A DNA stretch of 41,730 bases, taken from assembly GCA_029261355.1 (NCBI GenBank), contig JAJDBM010000042.1, positions 1 to 41,730 on the forward strand, in the 5' to 3' direction. A model generated the notes under the pieces. It searched no databases, was not told the origin of the DNA, and saw only the letters and a program-made list of their open reading frames with translations. The DNA is from Nitrospirales bacterium. GTDB taxonomy: Bacteria; Nitrospirota; Nitrospiria; Nitrospirales; UBA8639. Positions 27,842 through 35,208 of the stretch are shown one piece after another (position 1 is the stretch's first letter; each line of letters opens with the position of its first letter). A program made the position numbers and the translations under genes.

Positions 27842-28735
27842 ATGCCAACGACACCACAAGCAGACATTGCCATCATTGGAGGAAGTGGGCTCTATCAGAT
27901 GGAAGGACTTCAGGATATTCGTGAAGTCCGCGTGTCAACACCATTTGGACGACCATCTGACCGAATTATTCTTGGGACCATGGGCAAGCGACGCCTGGCC
28001 TTCCTGGCCAGACATGGCCGTGGGCATAAAATTGCGCCCACGTTTATTAACTACCGAGCAAACATGTACGCGCTGAAATCCCTAGGCGTTTCTCAAGTCT
28101 TTTCCGTCAGTGCAGTCGGTAGCATGAAAGAGAAGATTCATCCCGGCCATCTTGTCTTGCCAGACCAATTCATTGATCGCACGACGCAACGCATGAGTAC
28201 GTTTTTTGATCAAGGTATCGTCGCGCATGTCTCATTTGCTGAACCCATTTGCTCAACATTGTCCTCAACGCTTAAAAAAGCGTGCAAACAAGTGGGAGTG
28301 ACCACGCATGTAGGAGGGACATATGTCTGTATTGAAGGGCCTCAGTTTTCAACCAAAGCTGAATCCCAACTCTACCGACAGTGGGGAGTAGACATCATTG
28401 GAATGACCAATATTCCCGAGGCCAAACTGGCACGAGAAGCTGAGCTGTGCTATGCCACATTGGCGTTAGTCACAGACTTTGATTGCTGGCACGAGACTGA
28501 AGAAGCGGTATCAGTTGGCGCAATTCTTGATATTATGAAAACCAATGTTGAGGTGGCGCAAAAAGTCTTAAAGTTAGCATTACAACTTGCACCAACGGCC
28601 CCATCCTGTGAATGTCAAACGGCACTAGAACATGCGATGGTGACATCACCGAAAGCAATTACTCCGACAATGAAAAAACGTTATCAACTTTTACTCAAAC
28701 GACAACACACACAGACTAAAACGAGAAAGAGGTAA
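27842..28735 (+). CDS. mtnP: MtnP, S-methyl-5'-thioadenosine phosphorylase
   Basis: 297 aa; the family core is about 260-280, with a basic tail here. It carries IIGGSGLYQM near the N-terminus, RHGRGHKIAPTFINYRANMY, CIEGPQFSTKAESQLYRQWG and GMTNIPEAKLAREAELCYAT, typical of the MTAP/PNP family that cleaves 5'-methylthioadenosine with phosphate to adenine and methylthioribose-1-phosphate (methionine salvage, polyamine by-product). The Asn-Ile in 'GMTNIPEAK' replaces the usual GMTxxPE middle, which is still consistent. It is followed 7 bp later by the PfkB kinase. Confidence 0.9.
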   Translation: MPTTPQADIAIIGGSGLYQMEGLQDIREVRVSTPFGRPSDRIILGTMGKRRLAFLARHGRGHKIAPTFINYRANMYALKSLGVSQVFSVSAVGSMKEKIHPGHLVLPDQFIDRTTQRMSTFFDQGIVAHVSFAEPICSTLSSTLKKACKQVGVTTHVGGTYVCIEGPQFSTKAESQLYRQWGVDIIGMTNIPEAKLAREAELCYATLALVTDFDCWHETEEAVSVGAILDIMKTNVEVAQKVLKLALQLAPTAPSCECQTALEHAMVTSPKAITPTMKKRYQLLLKRQHTQTKTRKR

Positions 28736-28742
28736 TAGGGTT

Positions 28743-29657
28743 ATGGGAAAATTATTAGTAGTTGGATCAATGGCATTCGATACGGTTCGAACGCCTTTTG
28801 GAGAAGCGAATGATGTACTAGGAGGGTCTGCCACCTACTTTTCGACATCAGCCAGTTTCTTCACAGACGTCGATCTCATTGCAGTGGTTGGTGACGACTT
28901 CCCCGAAGAACACCTCAGCTTTTTACGCGAACGCGGCATAAACTTAGCCGGGCTCGAGCGACGCGAGGGCAAAACCTTTCGCTGGAAAGGTGAATATACC
29001 TACCAACTCAATGAGGCGCAGACTCTCGAGACGCATCTCAACGTGCTAGAAACATTTCGCCCCAAAATACCTGAAGAATACTGCACACCTGATATGCTGT
29101 TTTTGGGGAATATCGACCCAGATCTCCAAATGGATGTCTTAAATAAAGTCACACGACCCAGCGTCGTTGCCTGTGACACCATGAACTTCTGGATTGATGG
29201 AAAACGAGACGCTCTCTGGAAAGTTTTAGAAAAGATTGATATCCTGATTATCAATGATGGAGAAGCCCGAGCATTAGGTGAAGACTCCAACCTTGTGCAA
29301 GTCGCCAAGCGCATCCTTGCCAAAGGCCCGAAACATCTGATCATCAAGAGGGGTGAATATGGGGTCTTGATGTTCACTGGCAATCAGATATTTGGAGCCC
29401 CAGCCTTTCCACTTGAACAAGTCAAAGATCCAACCGGAGCCGGGGACACGTTTGCCGGAGGATTTATGGGGCATCTAGCCGCATCGGGAGATATGTCTCC
29501 AGAAGGCCTACGACAAGCAATTATTTTTGGCAGCGTCATGGCCTCCTTCAACGTTGAAGCCTTTAGTTTAGACCGTCTTCGACATCTCGACAAAAAAGAA
29601 ATTGACACGCGATTTCGAGCATTCAAACATCTAACCCATTTTGACGATTTGTCATAA
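28743..29657 (+). CDS. PfkB/ribokinase-family sugar or nucleoside kinase
   Basis: 304 aa. The N-terminal GSMAFDTV and LGGSATYFSTSASFF and the C-terminal signature DPTGAGDTFAGGFMGHLA (catalytic Asp in GAGD) place it in the PfkB family. The substrate is not readable from sequence; adenosine, inosine or ribose-type compounds are the usual options. Tight linkage to mtnP (7-bp gap) suggests a role near purine or methylthioribose salvage (inference). Good site: AAGAGGTAATAGGG. Confidence 0.88.
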   Translation: MGKLLVVGSMAFDTVRTPFGEANDVLGGSATYFSTSASFFTDVDLIAVVGDDFPEEHLSFLRERGINLAGLERREGKTFRWKGEYTYQLNEAQTLETHLNVLETFRPKIPEEYCTPDMLFLGNIDPDLQMDVLNKVTRPSVVACDTMNFWIDGKRDALWKVLEKIDILIINDGEARALGEDSNLVQVAKRILAKGPKHLIIKRGEYGVLMFTGNQIFGAPAFPLEQVKDPTGAGDTFAGGFMGHLAASGDMSPEGLRQAIIFGSVMASFNVEAFSLDRLRHLDKKEIDTRFRAFKHLTHFDDLS

Positions 29658-29750
29658 ATCAACGGTATTGGCAACTTGCCGTTTCCGCACTACCATTTCA
29701 ACACCTGAGGTAGAGCAAACAGGCACTTTGCCAAGATAGAACGTACGCCT

Positions 29751-30659
29751 ATGAGTAAGAGCAAGACTGAATCCACGATACCCCCTTCCGAATCGGTAGG
29801 GGCTCACCTGAAAAAAACACGTGAAGGCCAAGGGCTTAGCTTTGATCAAGTGGCGTCGTTAACACGGATTCAATCCAAGTTTCTCCAAGCTTTAGAAGAA
29901 GAAGATTTCCAACAATTACCAGAACAAGTCTTCACACGCGGATTTGTCAGGACCTACGCACGCGCCATTGGACTCGATGAGGAGGAAACCCTTCAGCGTT
30001 TTTCTGAAAGTTCCAGGGAGTACTATCAGCAGGGACAGCAGGCCCAAAATCAAGCCCAACTTCAACTACAACAAGAACAACGAGGAAAATTCAATCGAAA
30101 CCTCGTCATAATTGTGACCATTGTGATTATTGTGGCCCTAGGCTTCTTGCTGCCTCGACAACAGGAAAGTTCTCCACCACCGACAGAGAAATCTGACAGC
30201 TCTCCAGCTGTCCAATCTGCCCCATCTGGTTCTACTGTTTCCCCCGAATTCGAAACAACAACCGAAGCACCCTCAACACCAAGTGCGCCAATGAGCGAAC
30301 CAGAAGAAATGCCTGTCGAACCCCTAGAGCCTACACCCATGGCTCAGAGTGATACCTCAGCACAGGATCCCATTCAAGAAGAGGAAAAACCACCAACTCC
30401 TTCAGTCGCTCTTCCAACAGATCCAATTCGCTTAGAAATTGAAGCAACTCAATTGACCTGGGTCGTGGTTCAATCCGATACTGATAGCCCTCAAGAAGCT
30501 CTCCTCCAGCCTGCGCAAAAAGGCACATGGGAAGCTCAGCAGCAATTCACCTTAACATTGGGGAATGCGGCCGGGGTGACGGTCAGGCTCAATGGAGAAG
30601 CTCAAGGCCCCTTTGGAAACCCAGGCGAAGTGGTGAGAGAAGTCGTCCTTAAACCCTAG
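29751..30659 (+). CDS. rodZ: RodZ-like protein: HTH-Xre domain, one membrane helix, DUF4115
   Basis: 302 aa. Residues about 15-80 form an Xre-type helix-turn-helix of the RodZ kind (VGAHLKKTREGQGLSFDQVA, FLQALEEEDFQQLPEQVFTR, GFVRTYARAIGLDEEE). A single transmembrane helix (about 117-135) is followed by a Pro/Ser/Glu-rich periplasmic linker and a DUF4115 domain (about 225-302, LEIEATQLTWVVVQSD, LNGEAQGPFGNPGEVV). In rods RodZ links MreB filaments to the elongation machinery. No mre genes are in view. The call is by architecture. Confidence 0.82.
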   Translation: MSKSKTESTIPPSESVGAHLKKTREGQGLSFDQVASLTRIQSKFLQALEEEDFQQLPEQVFTRGFVRTYARAIGLDEEETLQRFSESSREYYQQGQQAQNQAQLQLQQEQRGKFNRNLVIIVTIVIIVALGFLLPRQQESSPPPTEKSDSSPAVQSAPSGSTVSPEFETTTEAPSTPSAPMSEPEEMPVEPLEPTPMAQSDTSAQDPIQEEEKPPTPSVALPTDPIRLEIEATQLTWVVVQSDTDSPQEALLQPAQKGTWEAQQQFTLTLGNAAGVTVRLNGEAQGPFGNPGEVVREVVLKP

Positions 30660-30773
30660 GACCGACCAGAACATGCGCGAAAAACCTTTCCATTACACAG
30701 AGATGGGACTTCGCTTCAAAGCCAAACGCGTACATCAGTCATACCTAGCTCGATCCCTTGGATATGCCCATAC

Positions 30774-31232
30774 ATGCTGAGTGAGAACAAGGTTTGCCGA
30801 ATAGGAATTCTCTCCCTCGCTCTCCTACTTTCCTTTACCACCCTTGCGTCTGCTCTTCCACCAGAACATGAGCCGCTCAAGCCACGAGTTCCCATACAGG
30901 AGCGTGCCTACTACAGAAACTTACAAGCTCCTCTGTATCAAGATACTAAAGCGTCACCCTCAGATGTAGTAGAAGCTGGCAGTAAAATTTACCAACGCAT
31001 TTGCGTCAACTGCCATGGGGTGACTGGAAAAGGCGACGGCCTTTCTGCTGGATTTCTTCCCATGCTTCCAAGAAACTTTACCAATTGTCTTTTCCAACGA
31101 AAACGAACAGACGGGGAATTGTTTTATGTGATTAAATTTGGCAGTTGGCCTATGCCTCCGATGGTACCATCTATTACCGAGGTAGAAGCGTGGACAGTGA
31201 TTCCTTACCTGAGAACGTTCTGTCAACACTAA
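30774..31232 (+). CDS. Exported class I cytochrome c (paralogue 1)
   Basis: 152 aa. Signal peptide (GILSLALLLSFTTLASA), then a single haem motif CVNCH (77-81) in ICVNCHGVTGKGDGLSAG. The likely sixth ligand is a Met in WPMPPMVPS. The pattern PRNFTNC and 'DGELFYVIKFG' is shared with the next gene, so the two are paralogues. Likely a small periplasmic electron carrier. The start is weakly supported by ribosome site. An in-frame alternative is not evident. Confidence 0.85.
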   Translation: MLSENKVCRIGILSLALLLSFTTLASALPPEHEPLKPRVPIQERAYYRNLQAPLYQDTKASPSDVVEAGSKIYQRICVNCHGVTGKGDGLSAGFLPMLPRNFTNCLFQRKRTDGELFYVIKFGSWPMPPMVPSITEVEAWTVIPYLRTFCQH

Positions 31233-31323
31233 AAACCTCGGCCAACAGACTGCAAAATAATTCGCGCTAAACCTTTATTTCATTTATTTTTTCAAATACT
31301 TACAAATGAACACTCTGTGTTCT

Positions 31324-31353
31324 TGACACCACAAAAAAATGATTGATATATTG
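31324..31353 (+). promoter_or_regulatory. Strong candidate promoter for cytochrome c paralogue 2
   Basis: TTGACA (31324-31329), an 18-bp spacer, TATATT (31348-31353). The leader to the ATG at 31468 is about 108 bases and starts with a small hairpin, AAGGTTGTG / CACCACCTT (31357-31381, one mismatch). Confidence 0.6.
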
Positions 31354-31467
31354 AGAAGGTTGTGTTGTGCTCACCACCTTGACAGTCTCTACCCCTTAAC
31401 AGTAGATCATGTGGTGAAGTTTCTTTTGCTAACCAGTGTGCTATTTTTTTAATGTGAGGAGGTCTTC

Positions 31468-31941
31468 ATGAAGCTCTTTTTTCGTGCCACCGTACTAATG
31501 ACTGCAGCGTTATTCCTTTCGACTGGGATGGCCGTTGCCGGTGCAGAAAAGGATCCGTTAAAATCTCGCGTTCCGGCTGCTGAGAAATCAAAAGCCAAAA
31601 AGATGAAAACTGAATTGTACAAGAAATCAGCCACGGCATCTCCTGAGATTATTGCCGAAGGAAAAAAGATCTATGAAGGCAAAGGGACATGTGTCAATTG
31701 CCACGGCAAATTAGGTGACGGTAATGGCCCAGCCGGTGCCGTATTGAATCCTGGACCTCGTAATTTCACCAACTGTAAGTTTCATAAGAAACGTAAAGAT
31801 GGTGAATTATTCTGGATCATCAAGCATGGTAGCGCTGGAACCGGAATGGTTTCGTTAAACCCAAGCGCCATTAATGATGAAGAGACCTGGAAAGTCATTG
31901 CATACGAGCGTAGCTTCTGTGCAAAGTACAAAAAGAAGTAA
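31468..31941 (+). CDS. Exported class I cytochrome c (paralogue 2)
   Basis: 157 aa. Signal peptide (MTAALFLSTGMAVAGA), Lys-rich mature N-terminus, haem motif CVNCH (75-79) in TCVNCHGKLGDGNGPAG, and a distal Met in GSAGTGMVSL as likely sixth ligand. PRNFTNCKFHKKRKDGELFW aligns with paralogue 1 (PRNFTNCLFQRKRTDGELFY). Strong AGGAGG site, near-consensus promoter and a terminator behind it indicate an independently, probably highly expressed gene. A role as periplasmic electron carrier is inference; partner oxidase or nitrite oxidoreductase is not in view. Confidence 0.88.
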   Translation: MKLFFRATVLMTAALFLSTGMAVAGAEKDPLKSRVPAAEKSKAKKMKTELYKKSATASPEIIAEGKKIYEGKGTCVNCHGKLGDGNGPAGAVLNPGPRNFTNCKFHKKRKDGELFWIIKHGSAGTGMVSLNPSAINDEETWKVIAYERSFCAKYKKK

Positions 31942-31965
31942 CCTAGAAGCTTATACGTATAAATA

Positions 31966-32003
31966 AAAAAGCCCCGCCCAGCCAATGGCTGAGCGGGGCT
32001 TTT
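31966..32003 (+). terminator. Intrinsic terminator after cytochrome c
   Basis: Stem AAAAGCCCCGC-(C)-CAGCC / GGCTG-AGCGGGGCTTTT with an AAT loop, then a T-run. About 25 bp after the cytochrome stop. A-rich and T-rich ends make it bidirectional in principle. Confidence 0.92.
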
Positions 32004-32235
32004 CATTGAGTGAGCACATGGCACATGTGAAAACCATGCCCTGCCATCATGAATGAATATTGAATAAGGAATTTAGCCCACGATAATATTCACCATAAAG
32101 ACCAATGACGACCAATCGCATGAACACGCCGGGATTCTTCAAGATGTTCTTATATTGACAGGTTGAGAATCCCTTAACTAGACTGCATGCAAGGTTACCA
32201 TTCATCTCAACGTCAAAAGGGAGCACGCAACTCAT

Positions 32236-32448
32236 ATGAGTAAATCCAAAGCACGATCGCTGGATGAGGACAAGCAAATATTACGCAAAAAAATTCATGA
32301 AAAAAAGTCAGAAAGCGAAAACCCAAAGAACTGCCATACTGTTCGGGCACTGCGGAAACAATTAAAACGCATTCAACGCAAAGTCCGTTGCGTCAATGCC
32401 AGAGAAGCTAAAGCCAATCCGAAAAAACAAGTAGACGCTAAAGCCTAA
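32236..32448 (+). CDS. Small basic protein of unknown function
   Basis: 70 aa, mostly charged (MSKSKARSLDEDKQILRKKI, then HEKKSES), with two Cys and no membrane segment. Helical, high Lys/Arg/Glu; could be a nucleic-acid or ribosome-associated protein, or noise. The ATG has a modest AAAGGGAGC site. It lies alone between the cytochrome terminator and the HEAT-repeat gene. No family recognised. Confidence 0.55.
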   Translation: MSKSKARSLDEDKQILRKKIHEKKSESENPKNCHTVRALRKQLKRIQRKVRCVNAREAKANPKKQVDAKA

Positions 32449-32462
32449 GTCATACGTATCGA

Positions 32463-32496
32463 ATCAAAGTTCAGGGCCACGAGGCCCAAGTTTGAT
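32463..32496. other. Imperfect hairpin upstream of the HEAT gene
   Basis: ATCAAAGTTCAGGGCC / GGCCCAAGTTTGAT around ACGA, with one mismatch and one bulge. There is no T-run, so a classical terminator is doubtful. It lies between the small basic gene and the HEAT gene (32530) and could be a processing or regulatory hairpin. Confidence 0.4.
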
Positions 32497-32529
32497 CGGT
32501 AAGAGATACTGTCATGGAAGGATAAGCTA

Positions 32530-33393
32530 ATGAGTGATGAATCCAAAAGTTCAGAGCAAGCAGAAAAGTCAGAAGCAATAGAGGCTGAAACTGATCAATT
32601 AGAAGTGAGTGATGAATTGGTTGACGAAGTCGCTGATGCCGTCACTGCAGAAGACGACACGGCAGTAGTTGAAGCCAGTGCTGAAGAGGAGTCACTCGAA
32701 GAGGAAGAAGAAGCAGAAGAAGAATATGAAGGAGAGAAAGTCAAAGATGAAATCGATATTCAGATTGACTTACTCCAAGATACAGATTGGGTTGTTCGCC
32801 AAGAAGCGGTGATCACCCTCGGCGAAATGGGTGACGAACGCTGCATTGAGCCACTCGTCCGCTGTTTACGAGATGGAGACTGGCAAGTACGAGAAGCAGC
32901 CGTTGAAGCTGTTGCGATGATTGGGTCCCCAGCAGTCGACATGTTGCTCAGATATATACGGGATTGGGATTCTCGAAAATACGCCATTAAAACCATGGGG
33001 AAAATTAATGACGAACGAGTCCTTGATCCACTGATTTCTATGTTGAAAAACGACGAATTTAAGGATGATGCCACGCGAGCACTTTCTGAGCTTGGGCAAC
33101 CCGCAGTAGAGAAACTCATTATTGCTCTAGAGGACAAGGATGAGTTCGTACGTAAGCAATCCATTCTGGCATTAGGGGAAATCAAAGACCCTGAGGCAGT
33201 AGAACCTTTGATCAAAAACCTCAAAGATGAAGACTGGTGGATTCGTTTAACTTCGGCTGCGGCCCTAGAAAAGATTGGCGATCCCCGTGGACGCGATGCA
33301 GTCAAACCCTTGCTGAAAGATCCAGATGTTGTCGTGCAAATGCGGATCGAACGCATGCTCAGTGCCTGGAAAAAGCAACCAGTCAGTGCGTAA
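32530..33393 (+). CDS. HEAT-repeat (PBS-lyase type) scaffold protein with acidic N-terminus
   Basis: 287 aa. Residues 1-75 are very acidic (EEESLEEEEEAEEEYEGE). Then about six HEAT-like repeats of ~31 residues, such as WVVRQEAVITLGEMGDERCI, WQVREAAVEAVAMIGSPAVD, FVRKQSILALGEIKDPEAVE and WWIRLTSAAALEKIGDPRGR. No catalytic residues. Probably a protein-binding scaffold; such proteins with E/D-rich tails are common in Nitrospirota. Good GGAAGGA site; stands as a single gene between small basic protein and the convergent membrane protein. Confidence 0.85.
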   Translation: MSDESKSSEQAEKSEAIEAETDQLEVSDELVDEVADAVTAEDDTAVVEASAEEESLEEEEEAEEEYEGEKVKDEIDIQIDLLQDTDWVVRQEAVITLGEMGDERCIEPLVRCLRDGDWQVREAAVEAVAMIGSPAVDMLLRYIRDWDSRKYAIKTMGKINDERVLDPLISMLKNDEFKDDATRALSELGQPAVEKLIIALEDKDEFVRKQSILALGEIKDPEAVEPLIKNLKDEDWWIRLTSAAALEKIGDPRGRDAVKPLLKDPDVVVQMRIERMLSAWKKQPVSA

Positions 33394-33461
33394 GACTGGA
33401 AAAAGTTCCTGGCTAGATTGATTGCAACTAGCCCACACGTCTAAGAATTCATAAAGGAATA

Positions 33462-33887
33462 CTAGGGAAGTAAGTCCTCAAGTTTTGCTTGGACGTCATT
33501 AAGCATCTCTTGGGAGACGCCTTCCCCGTTGGCAAGGCGCTGTTGGGCTTGAAGAATTTCGTGCATGAGCTCTTCAATATTTTTTCCGTTACGTTTATCA
33601 TTTTGGGCAACCTTGGCCTCGCCTAAATGATCAAACACCAGCCCTAATTCTTTTGACGCAGCCTCATATTCGTGGTTCAGCAAATGAGACTTTCCTTCAA
33701 GCAACCGTTCCTTCGCGTGAAGAAACTCTTTTTTCAGAGATAACCCTTGATCCGTCCCCATGGCTTTCTCAAAGACCTCCCCAGATAAATCCCGTAACTT
33801 TTGCTTCACCTCCTCAGGACGTTGTCCGGTATAGAACCCCATTCCAAACACCACCGCAAACGCAACCAGTAAAAACAAGGTCTTCAC
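33462..33887 (-). CDS. Small membrane-anchored helical protein
   Basis: 141 aa from GTG 33887 (VKTLFLLVAFAVVFGMGFYT). This start has GGGGG six bases upstream, while the ATG at 33902 has no ribosome site, so I prefer GTG. One N-terminal transmembrane helix is followed by amphipathic helices with a coiled-coil feel (KLRDLSGEVFEKAMG, EEAASKELGLVFDHL-like region, EILQAQQRLANGEGVSQEML). No family recognised. Convergent with the HEAT gene (68-bp gap). A long stem-loop (33915-33960) sits in its leader. Confidence 0.65.
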   Translation of the reverse strand: MKTLFLLVAFAVVFGMGFYTGQRPEEVKQKLRDLSGEVFEKAMGTDQGLSLKKEFLHAKERLLEGKSHLLNHEYEAASKELGLVFDHLGEAKVAQNDKRNGKNIEELMHEILQAQQRLANGEGVSQEMLNDVQAKLEDLLP

Positions 33888-33914
33888 AAGACACCCCCAC
33901 ATGACAGGATAGAG

Positions 33915-33960
33915 TCGAGTCTGGAGATGATTATCTTCTTGAGATAACTCACAGACTCGA
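33915..33960. promoter_or_regulatory. 46-base stem-loop in leader of the 33462-33887 gene
   Basis: Stem TCGAGTCTG / CAGACTCGA (9 bp, perfect), then GAG/CTC with a bulge, then TTATCT / AGATAA around TCTTG. No T-run on either strand, so it is more likely a leader structure or site than a terminator. It lies 13-28 bases from the two candidate start codons on the minus strand. Confidence 0.45.
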
Positions 33961-34053
33961 GAATTTAAGAGAGGCTTTACAGAACAAGAAACACAGAAAC
34001 CGATTATGAATGGCTTCTGGAATGATTTAGTTTACAACAAGGCTTCGTTAAAG

Positions 34054-34920
34054 CTAGGCATGCCCAATAGGCTGATCCCCGCTTGATTGGGCAAGCGATG
34101 CCACCACGGCATAACGTTCGCCAACAATACGAGCAACACGATTCATATGTTGGGCCAAATCTTTGGTCTCTTGTGGTTGGAGGTCTCGTTGAAACTGAGG
34201 GTGGATGCCCCACCAGGTATCAACTTCTTCACCAGAAATTTTCGACATCACACGAACAAGTTTGATTGTTTGGCCACCATCAGGAAGTTCAATCAAATCA
34301 GGTGCGGCTGTAACTGAGGACGGTTCACTTGGTTTTTCAGCAACGGCCACAGGGGCTTCAACTGGAGAAGGTGGAGTTGCAGCATCTTCAAACAGTTTCG
34401 TTAAAGCAGGAACGACTGAGCTCGCACAAAGAAAAGCAGCAGAAGTCAGGCCTTCATCACCCGAAGCACCCATTTTACTTGCCACCCGGACAGCAAACGC
34501 CTGAAAGAACGCATCTCGTTCCTTGCTTTGCTCTGTCACCACGAATTTGTAGCGCTCATACACTTGTCGGCTTTCAGCCACAGTCTTTCCAACCGCCAGC
34601 GTCACCTCCATTTCATCAACTTCCGTCGAACTCAATGTTGGAGTCAGCGCCGTACGTAACTGAGCCGTCACAGAATCTTCTAAACTATTCATAAACTCTG
34701 GCTGACCCTGTATGGGGATATGAAATGCTGACAAACGATCAACCAAGCTAAATTGTACCCGGAGAAATTCCAAATACACTTCCCATTCTTGATTTCGGTT
34801 GAGCTTCAATGACCGTTGTTGATCAGTGCGCTTCATTAAGGAGACGGATTCACGGGCAACCCCAAGCATAGTATTGGCTAAATCTTGCAACACGGACACA
34901 TTGGTTTCTGTCGATTTCAT
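34054..34920 (-). CDS. Conserved-style hypothetical soluble protein
   Basis: 288 aa, no signal peptide or membrane segment. N-terminal ~170 residues are predicted helical (NQEWEVYLEFLRVQFSLVDR, VTEQSKERDAFFQAFAVRVA), then a Pro/Ala/Glu linker (about 188-210) and a C-terminal part with GGQTIKLVRVMSKISGEEVD and QDLAQ-like helices. No catalytic motif visible. Start site AGAAGGCGG is convincing. I do not recognise the family. It is divergent from the helicase gene. Confidence 0.65.
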   Translation of the reverse strand: MKSTETNVSVLQDLANTMLGVARESVSLMKRTDQQRSLKLNRNQEWEVYLEFLRVQFSLVDRLSAFHIPIQGQPEFMNSLEDSVTAQLRTALTPTLSSTEVDEMEVTLAVGKTVAESRQVYERYKFVVTEQSKERDAFFQAFAVRVASKMGASGDEGLTSAAFLCASSVVPALTKLFEDAATPPSPVEAPVAVAEKPSEPSSVTAAPDLIELPDGGQTIKLVRVMSKISGEEVDTWWGIHPQFQRDLQPQETKDLAQHMNRVARIVGERYAVVASLAQSSGDQPIGHA

Positions 34921-35208
34921 AAAGCCGCCTTCTCTTCGAATAATAAAGACGAATTATACCGCATACTTTCAGGACCTGTCCAAGGCGACCTGAGGCGAGG
35001 CTCAGTCCATTGCAACCCCAGAACCTGTATGCTATACACGCCAATAGACTGACACAACTCTCTCGTCGCTTGTGAAAGGGGCTTCGGACAAGCCACAATG
35101 GCTCAGAAGACGAGTCATCAGATCCAAGCCACGTAGCGTAAATCGTAGGGGCCGTCTTCCCATACAGTAACCCATTTTTCACTCATCTCTGGACAATCAT
35201 AGGCATTT

